DNA of 7,533 nt from Clostridia bacterium (GTDB lineage Bacteria > Bacillota > Clostridia > TANB77 > CAG-508). Position numbers and translations under genes: made by a program. Under the pieces are notes generated by a model. The model had not been told where the DNA came from and searched no databases. It worked only from the letters and a program-made list of their open reading frames with translations. Below, one piece after another: positions 1-5,936 of the stretch. Each line of letters begins with the position of its first letter. Positions within the stretch are counted from its first letter, which is position 1. The stretch spans positions 1-7,533 of the forward strand of contig JAAVZQ010000086.1 in assembly GCA_022791735.1 (NCBI GenBank). Direction: 5' to 3'.

Positions 1-842
1 ATGAGGTGTGCAAACTTGCTACTGAAATTACATCTACTACTTCTGTATTTGTCATCAGTCTAAGTTCACTTAATATCTGTAATTATGGTATCGACTTTGG
101 GGACAGAAAGCCTAAACTTCACTTGCTTATCCAAGCTCTAACTAAAATACCAACTGTTAAGTTTATAGAGTTATATAGCTTAACTGCCAGTTGTATGTAT
201 GAGGAACTCATCGAGGAAATTGCTACAAACGATAAGATTATTTTGGTAGAATTAGCTTTGCAAAGTGGTAGCGATTCCGTGCTAAAGACAATGAATACAG
301 GTACTACGGTCAATGAACTTCAGGTGCTTTTAGATAGATTTTCTCATAAACCAATGCGTAGCATTTTTGTCACTTCTCACCCATATGAAACTATGGAGGA
401 TGTGCAAAAAACTATTGATTTTATTGAGAAAAATAATCTTTGGTATCCTATAGTTACTAGTTGCAAAAGTAGTGAAGGTACTCCCTGTTATGCAATGGAA
501 CAACTAGATGAGGAAGCATATAACAATCATTATAATTTGATTGGCGAGGCTGTTATGAAATTGCGTGATAACTTTTTAAACAGTTTGATTGGTACCTTTG
601 TCTATGGATATCTATTTATGCTTACTCGATATGAAGAATATGACATGGCAGATATCAGATTGCAAGCAAGGGATTTTCGTGGTCAAATTATTGTAAGGAT
701 TAAAAACTATTCTTCTTCGCCTTATAAACCTATTCTTGATAGCGTGGAAGAAGGCAATCTTGCAAAAGCTAGGGTAACATCAATTCGGTCTAATAACTCT
801 TCAAGCATTGCTTTGCTTGCAGAAGATTTGGAGGTGCTTTAA
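1..842 (+). CDS. Radical SAM methylthiotransferase-like protein, 5' end outside window
   Basis: The reading frame is open to the left edge, so this is the C-terminal part of a longer protein; the GTG at 6 is probably internal. The visible part resembles the second half of the MiaB/RimO/MtaB family, which uses a 4Fe-4S cluster and S-adenosylmethionine to add methylthio groups. Family-like landmarks are a YGIDFG segment near the start, then a helix ending in ELIEEIA, the motif LQSGSDSVLKTMN (about residues 85-97 counted from 6), and an ETMEDVQKTIDFIE stretch. The last 60 or so residues (ARDFRG onward) are placed where the family has a TRAM domain. The CxxxCxxC cluster motif would lie upstream and cannot be checked. 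The usual GFPGE-like segment is replaced by SHPYET, so this is a divergent member and its substrate is unknown. A small gene follows after 3 bases, so the two are probably co-transcribed. Confidence 0.7.
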   Translation, partial: EVCKLATEITSTTSVFVISLSSLNICNYGIDFGDRKPKLHLLIQALTKIPTVKFIELYSLTASCMYEELIEEIATNDKIILVELALQSGSDSVLKTMNTGTTVNELQVLLDRFSHKPMRSIFVTSHPYETMEDVQKTIDFIEKNNLWYPIVTSCKSSEGTPCYAMEQLDEEAYNNHYNLIGEAVMKLRDNFLNSLIGTFVYGYLFMLTRYEEYDMADIRLQARDFRGQIIVRIKNYSSSPYKPILDSVEEGNLAKARVTSIRSNNSSSIALLAEDLEVL

Positions 843-845
843 GTT

Positions 846-1136
846 ATGTGGCTAACACCTAAGGACTACTCAGATTTTGCTAAGAACTGTGGAATAGTCT
901 ATTTCCAATTTGATTTACCAGAACTATTAGATGAACTTTATAATGACATCCAAGTTTTATCCGGACTTGCCTTTGATGACTTAAATGAAAAATGTATGCA
1001 GTATTACAATGAACTCATTACTTATTGCCCTGAAGGTACAACTGTTGAGCAATACCTTGACGAAGAGTTGTATGAAGATTTTCCTTTACTTCGGAAAGTT
1101 TTGCTCGCAATTCATAAGTCTTTCCTTGATAATTAA
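846..1136 (+). CDS. Small acidic protein of unknown function (96 aa)
   Basis: I do not recognise this family. It starts at an ATG 3 bases after the stop of the radical-SAM-like gene. A GGAGGTG ribosome binding site at 830-836, inside the end of that gene, is 9 bases upstream and supports both the start and translational coupling. The product is acidic, has no evident signal peptide or membrane segment, and looks mostly helical, with a cluster of acidic residues around EQYLDEELYEDFPLL. The tight coupling suggests it works with the upstream enzyme, as a partner, substrate or regulator, but nothing in the sequence says which. It is the last gene before a hairpin-rich convergent junction. Base composition of these two plus-strand genes looks somewhat richer in G+C than the flavodoxin and MGMT genes to the right, judged by eye only. 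Confidence 0.6.
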   Translation: MWLTPKDYSDFAKNCGIVYFQFDLPELLDELYNDIQVLSGLAFDDLNEKCMQYYNELITYCPEGTTVEQYLDEELYEDFPLLRKVLLAIHKSFLDN

Positions 1137-1169
1137 TTTTTAGCCCAAAATGCTATTATGTTTTCGGCA

Positions 1170-1187
1170 TGCTACTTTTTTGTAGCA
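1170..1187. repeat. Short hairpin TGCTAC / GTAGCA
   Basis: The arms TGCTAC (1170-1175) and GTAGCA (1182-1187) flank six T residues. This is the first of a series of inverted repeats in the convergent junction. The T run is in the loop rather than after the stem, so it is not a typical intrinsic terminator. Confidence 0.6.
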
Positions 1188-1189
1188 CA

Positions 1190-1241
1190 AATACTAAATC
1201 CCCAAATTGCGGCATCTGCTGCATCTTGGGGATTTAGTATT
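1190..1241. repeat. Perfect 16-bp inverted repeat
   Basis: The arms 1190-1205 (AATACTAAATCCCCAA) and 1226-1241 are perfect reverse complements, separated by a 20-base spacer that contains GCATCT twice. No T tract follows on either strand, so it is not an obvious terminator. Its last four bases are shared with the next hairpin. Confidence 0.85.
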
Positions 1242-1273
1242 TACTAGGAAAGCACTAACTTTCCTAGTAAATA
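1238..1273. repeat. Perfect 15-bp inverted repeat with 6-base loop
   Basis: The arms 1238-1252 (TATTTACTAGGAAAG) and 1259-1273 match perfectly around the loop CACTAA. Four bases (1238-1241) overlap the preceding 16-bp repeat, so the two hairpins cannot both be fully paired. It lacks a T tract on the minus strand, where it would lie after the MmcQ/MGMT fusion gene. Confidence 0.85.
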
Positions 1274-1295
1274 AAAATGGCTGAACGCTTGCCCT

Positions 1296-2348
1296 CTAAG
1301 ATTTCTCGCCTTTAGGCTCGAAACTTAGATTGGACGGAACAAAGAACGCCGAGGCGCTTTGTTCTTTCCACTGGTATATTTTTAAATCTACCTTATTATT
1401 TTCTACTTTTATGCCTTCTTTTTCTAACCTCTGTTTTTGATTTTCTTTTCCGCCAAACACAAAAGCTTCTGCTAATTCTCCTTTACTATTTAGTACTTTG
1501 TAACATGGATATTTATTTTCATCTGGGTTTTTATGGAGAATATTTCCTACTACTCTCGCAAGTCCTTTATTTCCTATGTTTTCTGCAACTTGCTTATATG
1601 TAACCACTTTCCCTTTTGGTATTGTAAGTAGATAGTCATATACTTTTTGTGATAAACTATCTCCTGTTAGTCCACATTTGTTTCCTATTGATAAATTATA
1701 ACTATTGTCTATCAATTTGTATATTGTTTCTGTATCTACTGAATTATCAAGTTTTATTGTTATCCAACTCTTTTTGTTCATATGATACCCGTGAAAGATT
1801 TTTTGGTTATCTATTATTTCTTCTATTTTATCTTTTTGATATCTTAAATCTATTATTTCGGCTTCTTCATCTGCTTCTATTCCAAGTTTTCTTTTAGATA
1901 TTGTAAGCAAAATTCCATACCATTTCTCATTTTGCTTGTTTCTCCATATCGCATTATTATCAAACTTTTCCCATAAATATTCTAACATATCTCCATATTT
2001 TTGATTTATATATTTTATGATATCCTTTGCTTGAGTACTTTTGAAGGTTTCTTTACTTGTACATTTTTGTAATATATCATCTATAATCTCGTCATATTTT
2101 TGCTTTATCTTCCCTACAAATTGTCCTTCCGCATTTTCAATATCTACTAATACAAACTCCGTTTTTTCTTCTAGTTCAATTATTTTTGAGTATTGTTCTT
2201 CATCTGATATTACTACATTTATCTCGAATTCATTATTTTCTATTTGTACTTTATATATGTATTTTTCTTCCTCTTTTTTAAACCCATAGCTTATTAATTC
2301 TTTATAATTTATTTTTCTGTTTTTTAGTTTCTCATTTAGGTTTCTCAT
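1296..2348 (-). CDS. MmcQ/YjbR - methylated-DNA cysteine methyltransferase fusion
   Basis: This is a two-part protein of 350 residues. Residues about 1-95 and 105-220 look like the N-terminal and YjbR-fold parts of MmcQ/YjbR proteins (for example YLWEKFDNNAIWRN and YHMNKKSWITIKLD). Residues about 232-325 match the C-terminal domain of O6-alkylguanine-DNA alkyltransferases: VYDYLLTIPKGKVVTYKQVA, then RVVGNILHKNP, then PCYKV with the acceptor cysteine at 282, then FGG. Cys282 is present, so alkyl transfer is possible, but the usual PCHRV reads PCYKV, which departs from the classical active site. Its likely role is repair or sensing of alkylated DNA; this is inferred. The ATG at 2348 has a GGAG site about 6 bases upstream, and the flavodoxin-like gene ends 17 bases before it. 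The last 21 residues, after YQWKE, are unlike the family and come from a hairpin-rich G+C-rich segment. Confidence 0.8.
   Translation of the reverse strand: MRNLNEKLKNRKINYKELISYGFKKEEEKYIYKVQIENNEFEINVVISDEEQYSKIIELEEKTEFVLVDIENAEGQFVGKIKQKYDEIIDDILQKCTSKETFKSTQAKDIIKYINQKYGDMLEYLWEKFDNNAIWRNKQNEKWYGILLTISKRKLGIEADEEAEIIDLRYQKDKIEEIIDNQKIFHGYHMNKKSWITIKLDNSVDTETIYKLIDNSYNLSIGNKCGLTGDSLSQKVYDYLLTIPKGKVVTYKQVAENIGNKGLARVVGNILHKNPDENKYPCYKVLNSKGELAEAFVFGGKENQKQRLEKEGIKVENNKVDLKIYQWKEQSASAFFVPSNLSFEPKGEKS
1337..1364. repeat. G+C-rich hairpin inside the fusion gene's 3' end
   Basis: GAACAAAG (1337-1344) pairs with CTTTGTTC (1357-1364), and inside it CGCC (1347-1350) pairs with GGCG (1353-1356) around a GA loop, with two unpaired A residues on one side. 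It encodes part of the odd C-terminal tail of the MmcQ/MGMT fusion. A smaller GCC-TTTA-GGC hairpin lies nearby around 1310. The local base composition is clearly richer in G+C than the rest of the gene. Confidence 0.75.
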
Positions 2349-2365
2349 ATATTCTCCATATTTTC

Positions 2366-2914
2366 TTAATCTTTTATTTTATTTTTTATATTCTCTATAA
2401 CAATATCTAATTGGCTTTTTTCGTACATTTTTTCTATACTATCTATTTCTAATATGTCTCCACTTGTGAAATTATATAGATATTCAAAATCAAAATATAA
2501 AAATTCTGATATGCTCTTAAACCAATTATTAATAGAATAGCATATTTCTTGTTGTTCTTCTTCACTCATTTGGCCAACAGTGATTAAAAATATCTTTTTT
2601 CCTTTCAAGCTTTCACTAGCACAATATGGATTAAACCTATCAAATACATTTTTTAGAATGCCTGTTATTTGGTTCATATAAATTGGAGACATTATTATAA
2701 TGTTATCACATTTACTAATTGCGTCATAAATTTTATTCATATCATCTTTTAATACACATTGGTTCTTTTCATTCTTTTGACAAGCATTACAGCCTATGCA
2801 ATATTTAATATCTATATCGGCCAATGAAATAAAAATGTCCTTTTCATTTTTTAATTTGTTCAAGAAATTATAACTATTGTGCTTTCTATTACTTGCGCTT
2901 ATATATAAATTCAT
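2366..2914 (-). CDS. Flavodoxin-fold FMN-dependent oxidoreductase with cysteine cluster
   Basis: The 182-residue product belongs to the flavodoxin / NADPH-dependent FMN reductase superfamily. The N-terminal strand MNLYISASNRKHNS (residues 1-14) is where the FMN phosphate loop sits. Next comes C39-x2-C42-x2-C45-x7-C53 followed by DDM, an arrangement seen in iron-sulfur flavoprotein-like members, which may bind a cluster or act as a redox thiol site. SPIYMNQITGILKNVFDRF (about 76-94) is the typical flavin-contact segment. It is likely a cytoplasmic electron-transfer or quinone/nitro-type reductase; the substrate is unknown. A perfect AAGGAGGT site (about 2920-2927) is 5 bases before the ATG. 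It is first in a two-gene operon with the MmcQ/MGMT fusion, which suggests a shared stress or repair setting, though that link is only inferred from position. Confidence 0.8.
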   Translation of the reverse strand: MNLYISASNRKHNSYNFLNKLKNEKDIFISLADIDIKYCIGCNACQKNEKNQCVLKDDMNKIYDAISKCDNIIIMSPIYMNQITGILKNVFDRFNPYCASESLKGKKIFLITVGQMSEEEQQEICYSINNWFKSISEFLYFDFEYLYNFTSGDILEIDSIEKMYEKSQLDIVIENIKNKIKD

Positions 2915-2941
2915 CCCTTACCTCCTTAATCCTTTGACTTA

Positions 2942-2970
2942 TTTATACCATAAAATTAACTCAAATACAA
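2942..2970 (-). promoter_or_regulatory. Sigma-A-type promoter of the flavodoxin-MGMT operon
   Basis: Read on the minus strand, TTGTAT (2965-2970) and TATAAA (2942-2947) are separated by exactly 17 bases, with a TG one base before the -10 (extended -10). It lies 28 bases upstream of the flavodoxin-like start codon and downstream of the terminator at 3042-3073, so it separates this operon from the dcw-side genes. Confidence 0.7.
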
Positions 2971-3041
2971 GCAATAAATGGCTTATGTATATGCCCTTGT
3001 TATGACCTTTCACTGATTAGCTAAGACAATGCCTGTCGTGC

Positions 3042-3073
3042 AAAAAGCTCTTGTCATCTGACAAGGGCTTTTT
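3042..3073 (-). terminator. Intrinsic terminator after the FxLYD-like gene
   Basis: AAAAAGCTCTTGTC pairs with GACAAGGGCTTTTT around a four-base loop, with one wobble position. On the minus strand the stem runs into TTTTT about 30 bases after the stop of the gene at 3105-3554. The A and T runs at both ends make it look bidirectional, but no plus-strand gene ends here. Confidence 0.85.
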
Positions 3074-3104
3074 GGTATGTCAAAATATTAGATATCTAAA
3101 CGCT

Positions 3105-3554
3105 CTATTCTGCTCTTTCTGTGATTTCTACATTTGCAGCATTCCTATCTTGTGGTGTAGCAATAGTTGCTGAAGATATTTGCCTATTTGCTCCTGGCTC
3201 AACAGCATCAATTGTACCTGTAAATGATGTAATACTATTTCCGTTTGCATCTAACACATTTATATTAATTCCTTGTTTTTCTATTCTACTTGATGTTGGG
3301 TTATATACATCTGCTGTCACACTAATTCTCTCATTATTTACTTTTACTTTAATATTTGATATTTCTAATCCTTTAAATTTTTTTACTTCCTTTATTTCTT
3401 TTTGCATTTCGTCTCCTATAATTGTAGTATCATTGTTCCCAGCCACATTCTCTGGCTTGTTTTTATTACCCATCATAACAACTATTGCAATTATTACTAT
3501 AACAACTATTGCTATAACTACTAAAAGCATCGCATTTCCTTTATTATTCTTCAT
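3105..3554 (-). CDS. Membrane-anchored FxLYD-like domain protein
   Basis: The 149-residue product has a very short, lysine-containing cytoplasmic start (MKNNKGN). A strongly hydrophobic segment rich in Val and Ile follows at residues about 9-28, then a polar linker (about 30-58). Residues about 60-145 form a beta-rich domain with FKGLEISNIKVK, DVYNPTS, LDANGNSITSFTG and a VEPGANRQ turn. This pattern matches extracellular FxLYD-type domains of Firmicute surface proteins: a strand, an N-x-T/S-containing strand, then V-x-PG before a final strand. It is probably anchored in the membrane with the domain outside; its function is unknown. AAGGAGAG at 3563-3570 sits 8 bases before the ATG. A separate promoter in the gap after the ftsL-like gene and a terminator after this gene suggest an independent unit that can also be read from the dcw transcript. 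Confidence 0.7.
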   Translation of the reverse strand: MKNNKGNAMLLVVIAIVVIVIIAIVVMMGNKNKPENVAGNNDTTIIGDEMQKEIKEVKKFKGLEISNIKVKVNNERISVTADVYNPTSSRIEKQGININVLDANGNSITSFTGTIDAVEPGANRQISSATIATPQDRNAANVEITERAE

Positions 3555-3586
3555 TTTATAATCTCTCCTTCATCTGTTTTAATAAT

Positions 3587-3613
3587 ATTATAATACTTTT
3601 TCTATGCTGTCAA
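3587..3613 (-). promoter_or_regulatory. Promoter of the FxLYD-like gene
   Basis: On the minus strand a perfect TTGACA (3608-3613) is followed after 15 bases by a perfect TATAAT (3587-3592). An overlapping TAATAT gives 17-base spacing with a weaker -10. It lies in the 64-base gap after the ftsL-like stop codon. Confidence 0.6.
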
Positions 3614-3618
3614 TTAGT

Positions 3619-4125
3619 TTACTTAAATTCTTGAATTATTTTGTTAATTATTTTCATAAACCAATTTTCTTCTAAATCTGTTGATTTTACTTCTTCTGAA
3701 TTTGCTTCTACATGATCTGTTTTAGGCAATGCTACATATACAACCTGTTCTGGGCTAAGCTTTTGCATTCCTAATCTTTCTTTTGCTTCTTGTTCAATTG
3801 TTGTAAGGTTTATACTGTTTTCAATGTTTGCTTCTAATTGTGTTGTTTCTTTTTCAATTACTGCAAGTTCTGATTTCTTATCTTTTAGTAATGCATAAGT
3901 ATCATCAATTGAAGAATATCTATAACTAATTATAAAAAGTGCTGCGAAACCAATGGCAACATAGATCATTATTTTTCTTTGCATTGATTTTTTTATTTTT
4001 GCTTGTTCTTTTCTATTTATACGCCTTGCTGTACTTTTTCTTGGATATTCTCTTTTAATAGGTTCATATTCTGGTTCTAGCTTTCTTGGACTTGTTTCAT
4101 ATTGATATACTCTGTTATATGCCAT
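3619..4125 (-). CDS. ftsL: FtsL-like cell division protein (septum formation initiator family)
   Basis: The 168-residue product has the FtsL/DivIC layout. A basic cytoplasmic tail (residues 1-50, with RKSTARRINRKEQ) precedes one membrane segment (about 51-68, MIYVAIGFAALFIISY). An extracellular coiled coil follows (about 73-105), then the conserved tail EQEAKERLGMQKLSPEQVVYV (about 111-131). Such proteins form a complex with DivIC/FtsB and DivIB/FtsQ and help activate septal wall synthesis. Sequence identity in this family is low, so the name rests on topology, motif and position directly after rsmH. An AAAGGAGGTG site (4131-4140) is 5 bases before the ATG, and the gap to rsmH is 33 bases, so they are one transcript. 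The penicillin-binding protein gene that usually follows ftsL is missing; an FxLYD-like gene with its own promoter follows instead. Confidence 0.75.
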   Translation of the reverse strand: MAYNRVYQYETSPRKLEPEYEPIKREYPRKSTARRINRKEQAKIKKSMQRKIMIYVAIGFAALFIISYRYSSIDDTYALLKDKKSELAVIEKETTQLEANIENSINLTTIEQEAKERLGMQKLSPEQVVYVALPKTDHVEANSEEVKSTDLEENWFMKIINKIIQEFK

Positions 4126-4158
4126 GGTTTCACCTCCTTTTCATTTGTATTTCTCTAA

Positions 4159-5092
4159 TTAATTTTTTTCAAAAATCCTAAGTTTTGCTGACTTTGCTCT
4201 GGAATTTTCTTGCATCTCTTCATCAGTTGGTATAATTGGCTTTTTTGTTACGATCTTGCCAAGTGATACTGCACCACATACACAATATGGTAAATCTTTT
4301 GGGCATGTACATACACCTGACGCTTCTATATAAGCATTTTTCACAGCCCTATCTTCTAGTGAGTGGAAAGTTATGATACATAGCCTTCCTCCTTTATTTA
4401 AAGCGTTTATACTGGCTTTAACTGTATTATATAATGGTTCAATTTCGTTATTTACTTCTATTCTAATTGCTTGGAATGTCTTTTTAGCTGGATGTCCATT
4501 ATTTTGAAACTTTGCAGGTATGCTCTTCCTTATAATTTCTACTAATTCACCTGTTTTTTCTAACTCTTTATTCTTCCTTGCAATGCATATATTTTTTGCA
4601 ATTCTACTTGCAAATTTTTCTTCTCCGTATTCATTAATTATTCTGTATAATTCCTCTTCTGAATAATCATTTATGACTTCCCTTGCACTAATACTTGCTG
4701 TTTTATCCATTCTCATGTCCAATGGTGCATCTTCATTCATATAACTAAATCCTCGGTCTATATTATCAATTTGATATGATGAAACACCAAGGTCTAAAAG
4801 TATGCCATCTGCTCCTGCTATATCTAAACTTTTTAGTATCTCGTCTATATTATCATGATTATCATGTATGTACTTTATATTTTGATAATCTGATAGCTTA
4901 GTTCTAGCTGTTTGTAAAGCCTCTTCATCTCTGTCTATACCTATTAGCATTCCGTTTTTTTCTAATTTTTTTACTATCTCAAGGCTATGTCCAGCACCAC
5001 CGAAGTGTTCCATCGACATACACTCCATCTGGCTTTATATTCAGCCCTTTTATACACTCTAATAACATTACTGGTTTATGTTTGAATTCCAA
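4159..5092 (-). CDS. rsmH: 16S rRNA (cytosine-1402 N4) methyltransferase RsmH, with apparent one-base frameshift
   Basis: RsmH (MraW) uses S-adenosylmethionine to methylate N4 of C1402 in 16S rRNA. The main frame (from 5004 down) shows FGGAGHS (motif I), LIGIDRDEEAL, ILLDLGVSSYQID, PLDMRMD, ITFHSLEDRAVK and a C-terminal cysteine cluster CTCPKDLPYCVC. The N-terminal 29 residues, ending GVYVDGT and including HKPVMLLE, lie in another frame from a TTG at 5092 with AAGGAG (5099-5104) 6 bases upstream. In RsmH proteins GT is followed directly by FG, so an extra base at about 5005-5007 breaks the gene. Joined, the product is 310 residues, the normal length. An ATG at 5028 could start a 289-residue product in the main frame, but its first 8 residues are unlike RsmH and the HxPV region would be lost. 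A true mutation or a sequence error are both possible. Confidence 0.85.
5005..5007 (-). other. rsmH: Apparent one-base insertion in rsmH
   Basis: On the minus strand the text reads GGA-ACA-C-TTC-GGT. The codons before encode VDGT and those after encode FGGAGHS, which are adjacent in RsmH proteins. One base too many is present here; which of A or C is extra cannot be decided. Without it the first frame would run through; with it that frame stops at a TAG near 4988. Confidence 0.85.
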
Positions 5093-5112
5093 TTTTTACT
5101 CCTTACTATTTT

Positions 5113-5153
5113 AAAAACATTACAGTTGGCAAATAAACCTACCAACTGTAATG
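5113..5153 (-). terminator. Intrinsic terminator / attenuator just before rsmH
   Basis: CATTACAGTTGG (5118-5129) and CCAACTGTAATG (5142-5153) form a perfect 12-bp stem around a 12-base loop. On the minus strand the stem is followed at once by TTTTT (5113-5117). The rsmH ribosome binding site begins at 5104 and its TTG start at 5092, so the hairpin is in the leader of rsmH. It could end the mraZ transcript or act as a regulated attenuator. Confidence 0.75.
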
Positions 5154-5168
5154 ACATCTTAAAGTATA

Positions 5169-5496
5169 TCTTTTGTATTAAATTTTAATTTTTGTCTTTT
5201 GAATTCTCATTCATTTTTCTTTTGTAAATTTTGTCTTTTGTTTGTCCCCTCTTTTGTATATTTGTAATGTTTTCTTTAGAATTATAATAAAATTAGTAAA
5301 TTTTGTCTTTTGTATAGCTATCTTTTGTTTTACTTAAAACTTTGTCTTTTGTGCTTTCTTCTTTTGTTTAATTAAATTTTTTATCTTTTGTACTTTAAGA
5401 TTTTATCTTTTGTTTAAATTTAATAATTTTGTCCTTTGTAATGCTTGCTTTTGTATCTTAAGGTTTTATCTTTTGTATTTTTATATAAACTTTTGC
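5169..5496 (-). repeat. Array of 15 ACAAAAGA-like octamers between mraZ and rsmH
   Basis: On the plus strand the octamer TCTTTTGT starts exactly at 5169, 5218, 5234, 5250, 5306, 5321, 5345, 5360, 5384, 5406 and 5469 (11 copies). One-base variants start at 5195, 5432 and 5447, and a weaker one at 5489. Start-to-start distances are mostly 15-16 or 20-26 bases, with one gap of 56. From 5306 rightward, copies pair into a degenerate compound unit of about 37-48 bases (39 for the first two steps). Many copies extend to ACAAAAGACAAAA or ACAAAAGATAAAA on the transcribed strand. The 390-base stretch from mraZ to rsmH has no other gene. I know of no named family with this motif; it could be a set of DNA operator sites or an A-rich RNA-binding leader. 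Confidence 0.85.
5281..5309 (-). promoter_or_regulatory. Possible internal promoter inside the repeat array
   Basis: On the minus strand a perfect TATAAT (5281-5286) lies 17 bases after AAGACA (5304-5309), which shares four of six bases with TTGACA. The -10 falls in the one large gap of the octamer array and the -35 overlaps the repeat copy at 5306. It could drive rsmH-ftsL. It is weak evidence in such AT-rich DNA. Confidence 0.4.
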
Positions 5497-5499
5497 AAG

Positions 5500-5928
5500 T
5501 TATATACCTAAATAAGTATCCATATTTTCTGCAATTTCATCTGCAGAAATATTTTCTTCGTCTTTCTTCCATGTTTCTTTATCCCAAATTTCTATTCTAG
5601 TTCCTACTCCTATAATCACTATTTCTTTATCTAACTTTGAGTATTCTCTTAAGTTACTTGGTATCAAAAACCTACCTTGCTTGTCTATCTCACATTCGAT
5701 TGCTCCTGATAGGAAGAACCTTACGAAGTCTCTGGCATTTTTATTTGTAAGTGGAAGTGTTTTTAATTTTTCTTCGAAGTTGGTCCATTCAGTTTGTGAA
5801 TAAGCAAATAAACATCCATCAAGACCTTTAGTTAAGATAAACTTCTCACCTATTCCGTCTCTAAGCTTTGCTGGCATTATTACTCTACCCTTAGCATCTA
5901 CTGAATGCTCGTATTCACCTATAAACAC
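5500..5928 (-). CDS. mraZ: MraZ, transcriptional regulator of the dcw cluster
   Basis: MraZ is an AbrB-like DNA-binding protein that forms ring-shaped oligomers and controls its own operon. Starting at GTG 5928 gives 142 residues, the usual length, and begins FIGEYEHS right after the start as in other MraZ proteins. The two half-repeats of the fold are clear: HSVDAKGRVIMPAKLRD (about residues 8-24) and ECEIDKQGRFLIPSNLRE (about 77-94), each with the DxKGR/DKQGR signature. The open frame extends up to a GTG at 5985, but those 19 extra codons have no RsmH- or MraZ-like sequence, coincide with the operator repeats, and would start almost at the predicted transcription start. AGGAGG (5939-5944) is 10 bases before 5928. 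It is first gene of the mraZ-rsmH-ftsL group, but separated from rsmH by a 390-base repeat-filled leader. Confidence 0.9.
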   Translation of the reverse strand: MFIGEYEHSVDAKGRVIMPAKLRDGIGEKFILTKGLDGCLFAYSQTEWTNFEEKLKTLPLTNKNARDFVRFFLSGAIECEIDKQGRFLIPSNLREYSKLDKEIVIIGVGTRIEIWDKETWKKDEENISADEIAENMDTYLGI

Positions 5929-5936
5929 TGATGTTC

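Noticed and set aside
119..313. 64-residue minus-strand frame
   Set aside because: It is antisense to the radical-SAM-like gene, with no ribosome binding site or promoter.
1190..1273. Intrinsic terminators for the convergent genes
   Set aside because: The stems are perfect but neither is followed by a T tract on either strand, so they are reported as repeats.
1649..2289. Two 82-residue plus-strand frames
   Set aside because: Both are antisense shadows of the MmcQ/MGMT fusion, low in complexity (Leu/Phe/Ser runs) and without ribosome binding sites.
3121..3561. 146-residue plus-strand hydrophobic frame
   Set aside because: It is the antisense of the FxLYD-like gene, which has a ribosome binding site, promoter and terminator; this frame has none.
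4980..5030. Programmed frameshift in rsmH
   Set aside because: No slippery heptamer or obvious stimulatory signal is seen at GGA-ACA-C-TTC, and RsmH genes are not known for it.
5169..5496. CRISPR array
   Set aside because: The repeated unit is only 8 bases, spacers are 7-18 bases and AT-rich, and no cas genes are present.
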